Assembly (NCBI RefSeq): GCF_013760845.1
Contig: NZ_JACDUU010000008.1
Coordinates: forward strand, 30,721-94,720
Source: [Anoxybacillus] calidus
Lineage (GTDB): Bacteria; Bacillota; Bacilli; Bacillales; Anoxybacillaceae
Length of the DNA stretch: 64,000 bases
Reading direction: 5' to 3'
Of this stretch, positions 16,483-24,035 are shown piece by piece. Position numbers and translations under genes: made by a program. Each line of letters begins with the position of its first letter. The first letter of the stretch is position 1. The notes below the pieces were generated by a model. That model saw only the letters and a list, made by a program, of their open reading frames with translations. It was not told where the DNA came from and did no database searches.

Positions 16483-16542
16483 CAACAGGGAAGGTTTTTC
16501 CTGCTCTGTTAATATAAAAATAGTTTGAAAGGGGTTTTTTGC

Positions 16543-17814
16543 ATGAGTCCTAAAAAATGGCTAGCGACTATTGGTGTTACGTCTGTTTTTTTCGGCAGCC
16601 TTTTAGCTGGCTGTGGCGGTGAAAATGCAGAGAAGAAAGACGGAGAAGGCAAACAAGGAGAAAAAGTAGAAGTTACGTTAGCCGGCTGGGGCGGTAACCC
16701 AACGGAACAAAAACTATTGCAGCAAACATTGGATGATTTCGAAGCGAAACATCCAAATATTGATGTAAAACTGGAAGTTATTTCTGAACAAGCACAATAT
16801 ATGGATGTTATTAAAACACGCTTAATCGGTGGGGAAGGTCCAGATGTATTTTATCTTGATGCGTTTGAAGCGCCGGCTCTAATTGAAACAGGGGTGTTAG
16901 AGCCGCTTGATGAGTATGTAACAGATGATTTTGACATTGATGATTTCGAAAAACCGTTACTTGATGCATTCAAAGGGAAAGACGGCAAAATTTACGGATT
17001 CCCGAAAGACTACTCAACACTTGCTTTATTATATAACAAAAAAATGTTCAAAGAAGCAGGTGTAGAAGTACCGAAAACATGGGATGAACTCCGTGAAGTA
17101 GCGAAAAAATTAACAAAAGGAACAGAAGTATACGGGCTTGGTGTTAACCCTGAATTAGCGCGTTTATACCATATCGCCGAGTCAAAAGGCGGCAAAGTCG
17201 TAACCAATAATAAAGCAAGCTTTGCCGATCCAAAAGTCGTCGAAGCTCTGCAACCGATTGTTGATATGCACTTAAAAGATAAATCAGCGGCTCAGCCAAA
17301 TGAAGTTGGTGCCGGCTGGGGCGGTGAAATGTTTGGACAAGGAAAAGCAGCGATGGTGATTGAAGGAAACTGGGCAATTCCATTTTTACAAGATACGTTC
17401 CCGAATCTAGAATACGGAACGGCAGAAGTTCCGACAATTGATGGAAAAAAAGCGACAATGGCTTATACCGTTGCGTATGTAATGAATAAAGACTCAAATA
17501 AAAAAGAAGCGGCGTGGAAGCTTATCTCTTATTTAACAGGTAAAGAAGGAATGAAAACATGGACGAGCAAAGGATATGCTCTTCCAACACGTAAATCAGT
17601 TGCTGCAGAGTTAGGTTATGATAAAGATGAATTGCGCGCTCCGCTTGTAGCTGGTGCTTCTTATGCAACCGTATGGCAGCAAGGAACGAACTTGCCGATT
17701 ATCGTTAACAACTTCAATAACCAATTCGTAAGCGCCTTCTTAGGTGAACGTCCGTTAGCGAAAGCTTTAGAAGAAGCTCAGGAAACAGCAAATAAAGAGA
17801 TTGAATCGAAATAA
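16543..17814 (+). CDS. Sugar ABC transporter substrate-binding lipoprotein
   Basis: This 423-residue lipoprotein has a signal peptide with lipobox LLAGC (lipidated Cys24), an acidic linker, and a family-1 (MalE-like) binding fold (AGWGGNPTEQKLLQ, GPDVFYLDAFEAPALIETG). ATG at 16543 behind GAAAGGGG is preferred over an upstream TTG. It is the second gene of the operon. The stretch that follows contains a stable hairpin before the permease genes. The ligand is unknown; a glucoside or oligosaccharide is expected from the neighbouring hydrolase. Confidence 0.9.
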   Translation: MSPKKWLATIGVTSVFFGSLLAGCGGENAEKKDGEGKQGEKVEVTLAGWGGNPTEQKLLQQTLDDFEAKHPNIDVKLEVISEQAQYMDVIKTRLIGGEGPDVFYLDAFEAPALIETGVLEPLDEYVTDDFDIDDFEKPLLDAFKGKDGKIYGFPKDYSTLALLYNKKMFKEAGVEVPKTWDELREVAKKLTKGTEVYGLGVNPELARLYHIAESKGGKVVTNNKASFADPKVVEALQPIVDMHLKDKSAAQPNEVGAGWGGEMFGQGKAAMVIEGNWAIPFLQDTFPNLEYGTAEVPTIDGKKATMAYTVAYVMNKDSNKKEAAWKLISYLTGKEGMKTWTSKGYALPTRKSVAAELGYDKDELRAPLVAGASYATVWQQGTNLPIIVNNFNNQFVSAFLGERPLAKALEEAQETANKEIESK

Positions 17815-17821
17815 TCACGTT

Positions 17822-17862
17822 GTGTTCTGATGGGAAGAGCAGCCTTCTTCTTATCAGAACAC
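17822..17862 (+). other. Intercistronic hairpin after the binding-protein gene
   Basis: GTGTTCTGAT (17822-17831) pairs perfectly with ATCAGAACAC (17853-17862), and inner GGGAAGA pairs with TTCTTCT. No T-tract follows. Such hairpins typically protect binding-protein mRNA ends and raise its level over the permeases. Confidence 0.6.
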
Positions 17863-17964
17863 GCATTTACTATTGAGCTGTTCCCTTTTTTCTAGCGAAT
17901 CTTCCTTGCTAGAAAGAGGGGAGTAGCTTAATTGATTCTCTTTAGCAAGGGAGATGAATTGTTC

Positions 17965-18864
17965 ATGAAAGAGAAAATTTCCAAAAAGGCGCTGCGAGAA
18001 GCAGGATCAAGTTATTTATTGCTTTCGCCAACTTTATTTGTCTTGCTTTTATTTATTATTGGACCGATTTTGTTTGCCGTCTACCTTGCCTTTCACAAAG
18101 TGGAGCTCTTGGGGATAACATCGTTTGAATTTGTCGGGTTCAGCAACTTTGAAAAAATTTTAGAGGATACGCGGGCAAAAATCGCTTTATGGAACACGGT
18201 AAAATATGTGATTATCGTTGTACCTTGCCAAACGCTTCTCGCTTTAGTGTTGGCAGCCACGTTGAATGCGGGGTTAAAAGGTGAAAAGTTTTTCCGAATC
18301 GTTTATTTCCTGCCAACGCTTACTTCTTCGGCAGTATTGACGCTCATTTTTATGTGGATGTACAACCAAAATGGCTTAATTAATAACGTTCTTAAGTTGT
18401 TTGGTTTCCCAACATACAACTGGCTAGGCGATCCAGATGTCGCTCTTAACGCCATCATGATTATGAATATTTGGTCAACAGCGCCATTCTTTATGGTTAT
18501 CTACTTAGCAGCGTTGCAAGATATTCCGGATTCACTTTATGAAGCAGCGGAACTAGATGGAGCAAATACACTGCAAAAATTTTGGTATGTTACCGTTCCA
18601 TACTTAAAACCAGTCACATCATTCGTCGTCATTATGGGGCTTATTGGGACATTCCAGTTGTTTGATCAGTCGTATATTTTCTCAAAAGGTTCCGGTGGAC
18701 CGAATAACTCGACTTTAACGGTTGTGCTTTTAATTTATCAATATGCGTTTAAAAACTTAGGAACGATGGGATATGCAGCAGCATTAGCGTTTGCTTTAGC
18801 GATCATTATTCTCGTAGCTACATTGTTGCAGCGGAAATTCTCGAAAGAAGAGTCTCTTTATTAG
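17965..18864 (+). CDS. Sugar ABC transporter permease (MalF-like)
   Basis: This 299-residue inner-membrane protein has six predicted helices and the cytoplasmic EAA loop EAAELDGANTLQKFWYVTVP, which docks the ATPase. The start is the ATG at 17965 behind AAGGGAGATG, 11 codons after the first possible TTG. It pairs with the downstream MalG-like protein. No ATP-binding subunit is encoded in the operon, so a shared MsmX-type ATPase encoded elsewhere is expected. Confidence 0.9.
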   Translation: MKEKISKKALREAGSSYLLLSPTLFVLLLFIIGPILFAVYLAFHKVELLGITSFEFVGFSNFEKILEDTRAKIALWNTVKYVIIVVPCQTLLALVLAATLNAGLKGEKFFRIVYFLPTLTSSAVLTLIFMWMYNQNGLINNVLKLFGFPTYNWLGDPDVALNAIMIMNIWSTAPFFMVIYLAALQDIPDSLYEAAELDGANTLQKFWYVTVPYLKPVTSFVVIMGLIGTFQLFDQSYIFSKGSGGPNNSTLTVVLLIYQYAFKNLGTMGYAAALAFALAIIILVATLLQRKFSKEESLY

Positions 18865-18875
18865 GGGGCAATGTT

Positions 18876-19703
18876 ATGAAAAAGAAATTTCACATTGGAA
18901 AAGCGATTTTATACACGATGCTCGTTTTATATGCGATTGTAACGCTTATTCCGTTTTTATGGGCATTATCTTCATCATTCAAAAATCTAGAGGAAATTGT
19001 AAGTGGAACGATTAACTTTATTCCAAAAGATTTTACGCTTGATAACTATAAACAAATTTTTATCGAGCAGGAAATGTTCCCACGTTGGCTTTTTAACAGT
19101 TTATTTATTGCTGTAACAGTCACATTGCTCAATTTATTGTTTAACTCAATGGCAGGTTATGTGCTGGCACGTTTAAGTTTTCCAGGAAAGAAAACATTGT
19201 TTATTATTATTTTGGCGGTGCTTATGATTCCTGCGCAAGTAACGATGATTCCAAACTATTTAATTTTAAAACAGCTTGGATGGTTAAACTCTTACCAAGG
19301 AATGATTGTTCCAGTGATGATTAACGCAACGTTTATTTTTATGATGCGTCAATTTTTTATTAACTTTCCAAAAGAACTTGAAGAAGCAGCGGCACTTGAT
19401 GGGTTAAGCCGTTTTGGCATCTTTTTCCGCATCGTTCTGCCGCTCGCACGCCCGGCATTGGCAGCACAAGCGATTTTCGTATTTATGGGTTCTTGGAACG
19501 ATTTTATGCGGCCGTTAATCATTCTTTCCGATCCGGCGATGTTTACGCTGCCGCTTGGCTTGAATACGTTTAAAAGCCAGTATATTAGCTACTGGAATTA
19601 CATCATGGCGGCATCGATGGTGTTTACATTGCCTATGCTAGTCATTTACGTATTTTTTAACCGTTATTTTATTAAAGGAATTTCATTTACTGGAGGAAAA
19701 TAA
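18876..19703 (+). CDS. Sugar ABC transporter permease (MalG-like)
   Basis: This 275-residue protein has six predicted helices and EAA loop EAAALDGLSRFGIFFRIVLP. It begins 11 bp after the MalF-like gene behind GGGGG. It ends with the family motif NRYFIKGISFTGGK and is followed by a strong terminator, so it closes the operon. Confidence 0.9.
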   Translation: MKKKFHIGKAILYTMLVLYAIVTLIPFLWALSSSFKNLEEIVSGTINFIPKDFTLDNYKQIFIEQEMFPRWLFNSLFIAVTVTLLNLLFNSMAGYVLARLSFPGKKTLFIIILAVLMIPAQVTMIPNYLILKQLGWLNSYQGMIVPVMINATFIFMMRQFFINFPKELEEAAALDGLSRFGIFFRIVLPLARPALAAQAIFVFMGSWNDFMRPLIILSDPAMFTLPLGLNTFKSQYISYWNYIMAASMVFTLPMLVIYVFFNRYFIKGISFTGGK

Positions 19704-19707
19704 GCGA

Positions 19708-19762
19708 AGAGACTGTCTCATAAGGGGGGATGACCCTGATGTTGAGACAGTCTCTTTTTGTT
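19708..19762 (+). terminator. Hairpin element copy C, terminator of the sugar operon
   Basis: AGAGACTGTCTCA (19708-19720) pairs perfectly with TGAGACAGTCTCT (19743-19755), followed by TTTTTG. The loop holds TAAGGGGGGATGACCC, reminiscent of the TCATAAGGG-TCTGACCC core of the long elements, so this may be a shortened copy. Confidence 0.85.
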
Positions 19763-19980
19763 ATTATTTTACAGAATGATAATAAATCTTAAGGAGATGA
19801 TAAATTACGAATAAAATTGCCAAGCTGGCTACAATCAGTAACTGTAAAATGGCTTTGTAACTGCTTATTCCACACATTCATTCTAAAGAAAGTGGTTCTT
19901 GATTTAAGGAAGTGAGACAAGCAAAAGCCTGATGTACTAGTACGAGAAAACTTACATTAATAATAAGGTAGGAATGTGAT
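19763..19980. other. Gene-free leader of the MFS gene
   Basis: 218 A/T-rich bases without a gene or recognisable repeat; the promoter of the following gene is presumably here but was not identified. Confidence 0.35.
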
Positions 19981-21243
19981 ATGGAATGGATGGAACATTT
20001 GTATCAACAAAGCAACACGAACAAAAAGTACGATAGCCTTAAAGGAAAACGATGGGCAATTGTCTCTTTAGCATCAATTCCGCTAGTGATGACGCTAGGA
20101 AACTCCATGCTAATCCCTGTTTTGCCGATGATTGAGAAGAAGTTAAATATCTCGGCGTTTCAATCGAGCATGATTATTACCGTATATTCGATTGTCGCGA
20201 TTATTTTAATTCCCATCGCAGGTTATTTGAGCGACCGGATTGGACGGAAAAAAGTCATTATTCCCAGTTTAGTTTTGGCAGCAATCGGAGGCATCATTTC
20301 TGGATGGGCTTCATGGAAGGTCGATAACCCGTATGTGCTTATTTTAATAGGCCGAGCACTTCAAGGAGTAGGGGCAGCAGGGGCAGCTCCAATTGTTTTA
20401 CCGCTCGTCGGAGATATGTATAAAAATGAAAGTGAAGTAAGCAACTGTTTAGGAATCATTGAAACGGCAAACACATTTGGTAAAGTGCTTAGTCCGATAC
20501 TAGGGGCATTGCTTGCGGGAATCATTTGGTTTATGCCATTCTTTGCATTTCCTGTCTTTTGCGCGATTTCGATTGCGCTGATGTTATTTTTCATTAGAGC
20601 TCCTCATACGATTCAAGAAGTAGTGCCACTGAAGCAGTTTTTATATGGGGTAAAACAAATATTCCAACGAGAAGGACGCTGGCTTTACGCGATTTTCGCG
20701 ATCGGAGGCATTTTAATGTTTGTGTTGTTTGGTGTATTGTTTTTCTTATCAAGTATGTTGGAAGAAAAACATCAAATGGATGGGGTTAAAAAAGGATTTA
20801 TGCTTGCATTGCCTCTTGGTGCGCTTTGTTTAGCTGCTTTTGTAGCTGGAAAAAAGATTAACAAAAACAAGGTGCTAATGAAATGGCTCACATTTATAGG
20901 GATTTCCATTTTAGCGATTGCTATATTTTTGTTAAGTTTTTTTGAAAATATCTGGATTTTATTGACGATTTTCTTTTTTAGTGGCATCGGTATCGGCATC
21001 GCTTTACCGTGTTTAGATGCGCTTATTACGGAAGGGATTGAGAAGAAAGAAAGAGGTACGATTACTTCTATTTACAGTTCCATGCGCTTTATCGGTGTTG
21101 CTTTAGGGCCGCCAATAATCGCTTTATTAATGAAGCAATCGACAAATGTGATGTTTTATTTGTTAACTGGTTTGTGTCTGTTAGCCAGCATTGTGATTTT
21201 AACAGCGATAAAACCATCAATAGAAGGAAGTGATTCAGCATGA
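19981..21243 (+). CDS. Major facilitator superfamily exporter
   Basis: This 420-residue protein has 12 predicted helices. The loop 2-3 motif GYLSDRIGRKKV and the helix 5 antiporter-type motif LGIIETANTFGKVLSPILG indicate a drug/metabolite:H+ antiporter. ATG at 19981 follows GGTAGGAATGTGAT. It overlaps the alcohol dehydrogenase gene by 4 bp, so the two are co-translated. Specific substrate unknown. Confidence 0.85.
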   Translation: MEWMEHLYQQSNTNKKYDSLKGKRWAIVSLASIPLVMTLGNSMLIPVLPMIEKKLNISAFQSSMIITVYSIVAIILIPIAGYLSDRIGRKKVIIPSLVLAAIGGIISGWASWKVDNPYVLILIGRALQGVGAAGAAPIVLPLVGDMYKNESEVSNCLGIIETANTFGKVLSPILGALLAGIIWFMPFFAFPVFCAISIALMLFFIRAPHTIQEVVPLKQFLYGVKQIFQREGRWLYAIFAIGGILMFVLFGVLFFLSSMLEEKHQMDGVKKGFMLALPLGALCLAAFVAGKKINKNKVLMKWLTFIGISILAIAIFLLSFFENIWILLTIFFFSGIGIGIALPCLDALITEGIEKKERGTITSIYSSMRFIGVALGPPIIALLMKQSTNVMFYLLTGLCLLASIVILTAIKPSIEGSDSA

Positions 21244-22376
21244 AAGCTGTGACATATCAAGGAATGAAAGATGTAAAGGTAAAAAATGTGCCAGCCCCTT
21301 CAATTTTAAAGGATGATGACATTATTGTAAAAATTACAAGTACAGCTATTTGCGGCTCCGATTTGCATCTTATTCATGGAATGATTCCAAATATGCCACA
21401 CGATTTCATTATCGGTCACGAACCGATGGGGATTGTCGAAGAAGTAGGACGAGGTGTAACTAAAGTAAAAAAAGACGACCGTGTCATTGTGCCGTTTACG
21501 ATTGCATGCGGGCAATGCTGGTACTGTCAAAATGATTTAGAAAGCCAATGTGACACTTCTAATCCTCATGGAGAAAGCGGTGCATATTTTGGATATTCGG
21601 AGACATTCGGTGGGTATCCAGGCGGTCAGGCAGAATATTTACGTGTTCCGTTTGCTAATTTTGCTCCGTTTGTTATTCCAAAAGACTGTGAATTAGAAGA
21701 CGAGAAATTGTTGTTTTTATCTGATATTATTCCGACGGCATTTTGGGGAGTGGATAATAGCGGTGTGAAAGATGGCGATACGGTCGTTGTATTAGGCTGC
21801 GGTCCAGTCGGTCTGTTAACGCAGAAGTTTGCTTGGATGAAAGGTGCCAAGCGCGTTATTGCCGTTGATTATATCGGATACAGATTGGAACATGCGAAAA
21901 AAACGAATCATGTAGAAACAATTGATTTTACACAATACGAAAATGTCGGTGAATATATAAAGGAAATAACAGGTGGTGGGGCAGATGTCGTCATTGATTG
22001 TGTCGGTTTAGATGGGAAAATGACGGCTCTTGAAATGATTGGTTCAGCGTTAAAAATGCACGGTGGGGCAATGGGAGCCATTGTTATCGCATCACAGGCG
22101 GTGAGAAAAGGCGGAACCGTCCAGCTAGTCGGTGTGTACGGCGCAAGATATAATCAATTCCCGCTCGGCGATTTTTTTGCTCGTAATATTACGCTGAAAA
22201 TGGGTCAAGCCCCTGTCATTCATTACATTCCGAAGCTGTACGAGTGGATTGTTGAAGGAAAATTTGATCCAACTGATATTATTACACATCGTCTGCCTTT
22301 AGAAGAAGCACCGCATGCTTACGAAATTTTTGATGAAAAGAAAGACAACTGCATTAAAGTTGTGCTGAAACCATAG
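21240..22376 (+). CDS. Zinc-dependent medium-chain alcohol dehydrogenase
   Basis: This 378-residue protein has catalytic zinc ligands Cys38, His60 and Glu61 (AICGSD, GHEPMG), structural zinc cysteines Cys90, Cys93, Cys96 and Cys104, and the NAD-binding GCGPVG loop. It resembles the glutathione-independent formaldehyde-dehydrogenase/threonine-dehydrogenase-like branch with an insert between the cysteine lobe and Rossmann fold (SGAYFGYSETFGGYPGGQAE). The 4-bp overlap with the MFS gene suggests the two act together, perhaps oxidising and exporting an aldehyde or alcohol; this is inference. Confidence 0.88.
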   Translation: MKAVTYQGMKDVKVKNVPAPSILKDDDIIVKITSTAICGSDLHLIHGMIPNMPHDFIIGHEPMGIVEEVGRGVTKVKKDDRVIVPFTIACGQCWYCQNDLESQCDTSNPHGESGAYFGYSETFGGYPGGQAEYLRVPFANFAPFVIPKDCELEDEKLLFLSDIIPTAFWGVDNSGVKDGDTVVVLGCGPVGLLTQKFAWMKGAKRVIAVDYIGYRLEHAKKTNHVETIDFTQYENVGEYIKEITGGGADVVIDCVGLDGKMTALEMIGSALKMHGGAMGAIVIASQAVRKGGTVQLVGVYGARYNQFPLGDFFARNITLKMGQAPVIHYIPKLYEWIVEGKFDPTDIITHRLPLEEAPHAYEIFDEKKDNCIKVVLKP

Positions 22377-22392
22377 TAAAATGAGAAGCGAA

Positions 22393-22432
22393 AGGATAGT
22401 TGTCCCTGGAAAGACTAACTATCCTTTTTTTA
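22393..22432 (+). terminator. Terminator of the MFS-dehydrogenase operon
   Basis: GGATAGTT (22394-22401) pairs with AACTATCC (22417-22424), followed by TTTTTTTAG. Confidence 0.88.
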
Positions 22433-22450
22433 GTGAAAATGGGGAAAGTA

Positions 22451-23023
22451 ATGAAAACTTTTGTGAAGTTGTTAATTCTTTTTCCAATTATTATGATTTC
22501 TTTTTCAATACATCGGGAATACAGAGTAAGCAAGCCAAGTTTTGTTCCGTTTTTAAGATGGAGGAAAATTGATGAGACACTCCGTAAACGGCTGTTATTT
22601 TTATTGAATCCGTTGCGAAATTTATCTTTTGTATCTCATGCAGAGATGAAAATTGTCTCTTGTATATATGAACGGTCGTTGTTTGTTCTTGTTGTAACTG
22701 ATAACAATTTCATTGAAATTGTCGACATAAAAACAAGTATTTTCTATCGACTGATTCTCTACTACTCGGTAATGGAAGAAGAGAAGTTGTATCTTGACGA
22801 TAAAACTTATCCATATACATTAGTAAGAATTGAAAAGGATATTCATAACGTGAAAGGGAGAATTCGTTTAGAAGAAGTGCAACAAAAGGGCTGTCTCAAA
22901 AAAGGTTGTCCTCTTGAATATCGATTAAGGAAGTTAGGATGGTTTGAGGAAAAATGGACCTTTATGAGACAGCCGTATCTTTTTAGTCTTGACCATAACT
23001 TACATCGATGCTCGGATGCATAA
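22451..23023 (+). CDS. Hypothetical protein of about 190 residues
   Basis: I do not recognise a family. The first ~18 residues are hydrophobic (KLLILFPIIMISFS), like an uncleaved signal anchor, followed by a basic segment and a mixed alpha/beta region. The start is uncertain: ATG at 22439 and 22451 are both in frame with only GGGGAAAG as ribosome site. From about codon 147 on, the frame runs through a hairpin element (22889-22974), so the C-terminal 40-odd residues may be element-derived. The end overlaps the convergent DUF3905 gene by 41 bp. Confidence 0.45.
   Translation: MKTFVKLLILFPIIMISFSIHREYRVSKPSFVPFLRWRKIDETLRKRLLFLLNPLRNLSFVSHAEMKIVSCIYERSLFVLVVTDNNFIEIVDIKTSIFYRLILYYSVMEEEKLYLDDKTYPYTLVRIEKDIHNVKGRIRLEEVQQKGCLKKGCPLEYRLRKLGWFEEKWTFMRQPYLFSLDHNLHRCSDA
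22889..22974. repeat. Dispersed hairpin element, copy D (inside the 3' part of a reading frame)
   Basis: GGCTGTCTCA (22889-22898) pairs with TGAGACAGCC (22965-22974), with inner AAAGGTTGTCC against GGACCTTT. It sits between convergent genes and is followed by TATCTTTTTAG, so it can serve as a bidirectional terminator. Confidence 0.7.
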
Positions 23024-23330
23024 ATGGTACTCCTTGTGGTCGTCGTTTTGCCTCTAATAATTCACGGTTTTCTTCCGTATTCCAACCGATGTCATTCGTT
23101 GGATGAACCCACTCGTCTCCTGCCATAATACTTGGGTCAGTGTTTTCACTCCATTGATTGAGCGGGGAGTTCGGAGAATTGTATTTACTATCACCGATAA
23201 CCACTCCATATTTATTAACAAATGGCGGTTGCATTTTTATTCCTGTTCCTTTAAAGGAAGGAGCATCAATTTGGTGCGGCTGTGTTTCATCTAAAATGGG
23301 TGACTGTATTTCTTCTTTTTTCTTTTCCAT
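22983..23330 (-). CDS. DUF3905 family protein
   Basis: This 115-residue soluble protein is rich in Pro, Asn, Trp and Glu. Segments such as NQWSENTDPSIMAGDEWVHP and GWNTEENRELLE match the DUF3905 family of spore-forming Bacillaceae as I remember it. The ATG at 23330 has an excellent GGAGGTGATC site; the longer open frame is rejected. A spore role is plausible from its restriction to spore formers but unproven. Confidence 0.72.
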   Translation of the reverse strand: MEKKKEEIQSPILDETQPHQIDAPSFKGTGIKMQPPFVNKYGVVIGDSKYNSPNSPLNQWSENTDPSIMAGDEWVHPTNDIGWNTEENRELLEAKRRPQGVPFMHPSIDVSYGQD

Positions 23331-23432
23331 TATGATCACCTCCGTTTTAGTTTGTCCGTGATGACGACTGTTATGAATAAAAAAGTTCCTTTTGAATGAC
23401 ATTAAGAAAAAATAAAAAAGGAGGGGGAAAAG

Positions 23433-23576
23433 TTGAAAAATCCTTCATTTCCAGTAGCTGATTTAGAAAGTACTACACTAGCGAAAGTGCAGGAGCTTGA
23501 AAGAAATTTGCGGGAAGAAACAGGCGAAGAAATCGTCTTGATTGCATATCAACGTAAAGAAACAAATGCGAAATGA
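23433..23576 (+). CDS. Small hypothetical protein, 47 residues
   Basis: TTG at 23433, spaced correctly behind GGAGGGGGAAAAG, opens a frame encoding a soluble acidic peptide (PVADLESTTLAKVQELERNL followed by REETGEEIVLIAYQRKE). It has a predicted helix then a strand. The family is not recognised. It begins a string of three small same-strand genes. Confidence 0.6.
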   Translation: MKNPSFPVADLESTTLAKVQELERNLREETGEEIVLIAYQRKETNAK

Positions 23577-23648
23577 ACAAAATTCCTTTAATGATTAAGC
23601 AGTTGTTGGCACAAATTAATAACGTGATAAAAATGAAGGAGGATTTTT

Positions 23649-23804
23649 ATGAAACGAAAAGCAGGTTTCGATGCGGCAAAAACAAATAATAAAACCCCAA
23701 AGGAAAGTTTGCCGAATGACGAAGTGGCTGCGCAATATGCGGGCGGAGAGGATATGATACGAGGGGCTAATCGCAATTCAAAACAAGGCAGACAAGGAGA
23801 GTAA
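23649..23804 (+). CDS. Small spore-protein-like hypothetical, 51 residues
   Basis: ATG at 23649 behind GAAGGAGGATTTTT encodes a hydrophilic peptide rich in Lys, Asn, Gly and Gln (FDAAKTNNKTPKESLPNDEV then AAQYAGGEDMIRGANRNSKQ). Composition resembles minor small acid-soluble spore proteins, but no specific Ssp family is recognised. The next gene starts 3 bp downstream. Confidence 0.6.
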   Translation: MKRKAGFDAAKTNNKTPKESLPNDEVAAQYAGGEDMIRGANRNSKQGRQGE

Positions 23805-23806
23805 CA

Positions 23807-23971
23807 ATGACAAAGAAAGAGACGAAAAATCAAGAAATTGGGCGTACTATCCCAATTTCAGGAGATATTCTGCGCGAAGAATTTGGGACAGAAACGGGCG
23901 ATTTCAATTCATATAAAATGATGGAATTAATAGAAGAAGCGAAGAGAAGACAAAAAAAGACTAACTTTTGA
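23807..23971 (+). CDS. Small hypothetical protein, 54 residues
   Basis: ATG at 23807, behind AAGGAGAGTAAC overlapping the previous stop, encodes a charged peptide with GRTIPISGDILREEFGTETG and a C-terminal Lys/Arg-rich helix. It is translationally linked to the 51-residue gene and followed by a terminator. The family is not recognised. Confidence 0.6.
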   Translation: MTKKETKNQEIGRTIPISGDILREEFGTETGDFNSYKMMELIEEAKRRQKKTNF

Positions 23972-24020
23972 AGGGTCTAACTTCCTCTGACAAATTATAT
24001 GGAGGAAGTCTGACCCTTTA
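23971..24020. terminator. Bidirectional terminator between the small genes and the radical-SAM gene
   Basis: AAGGGTCTAACTTCCTC (23971-23987) pairs with GAGGAAGTCTGACCCTT (24002-24018) with one mismatch pair. The GGGTCT/TCTGACCC outer arm echoes the dispersed hairpin family. Confidence 0.8.
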
Positions 24021-24035
24021 CTTGTTAAGTTAGCC

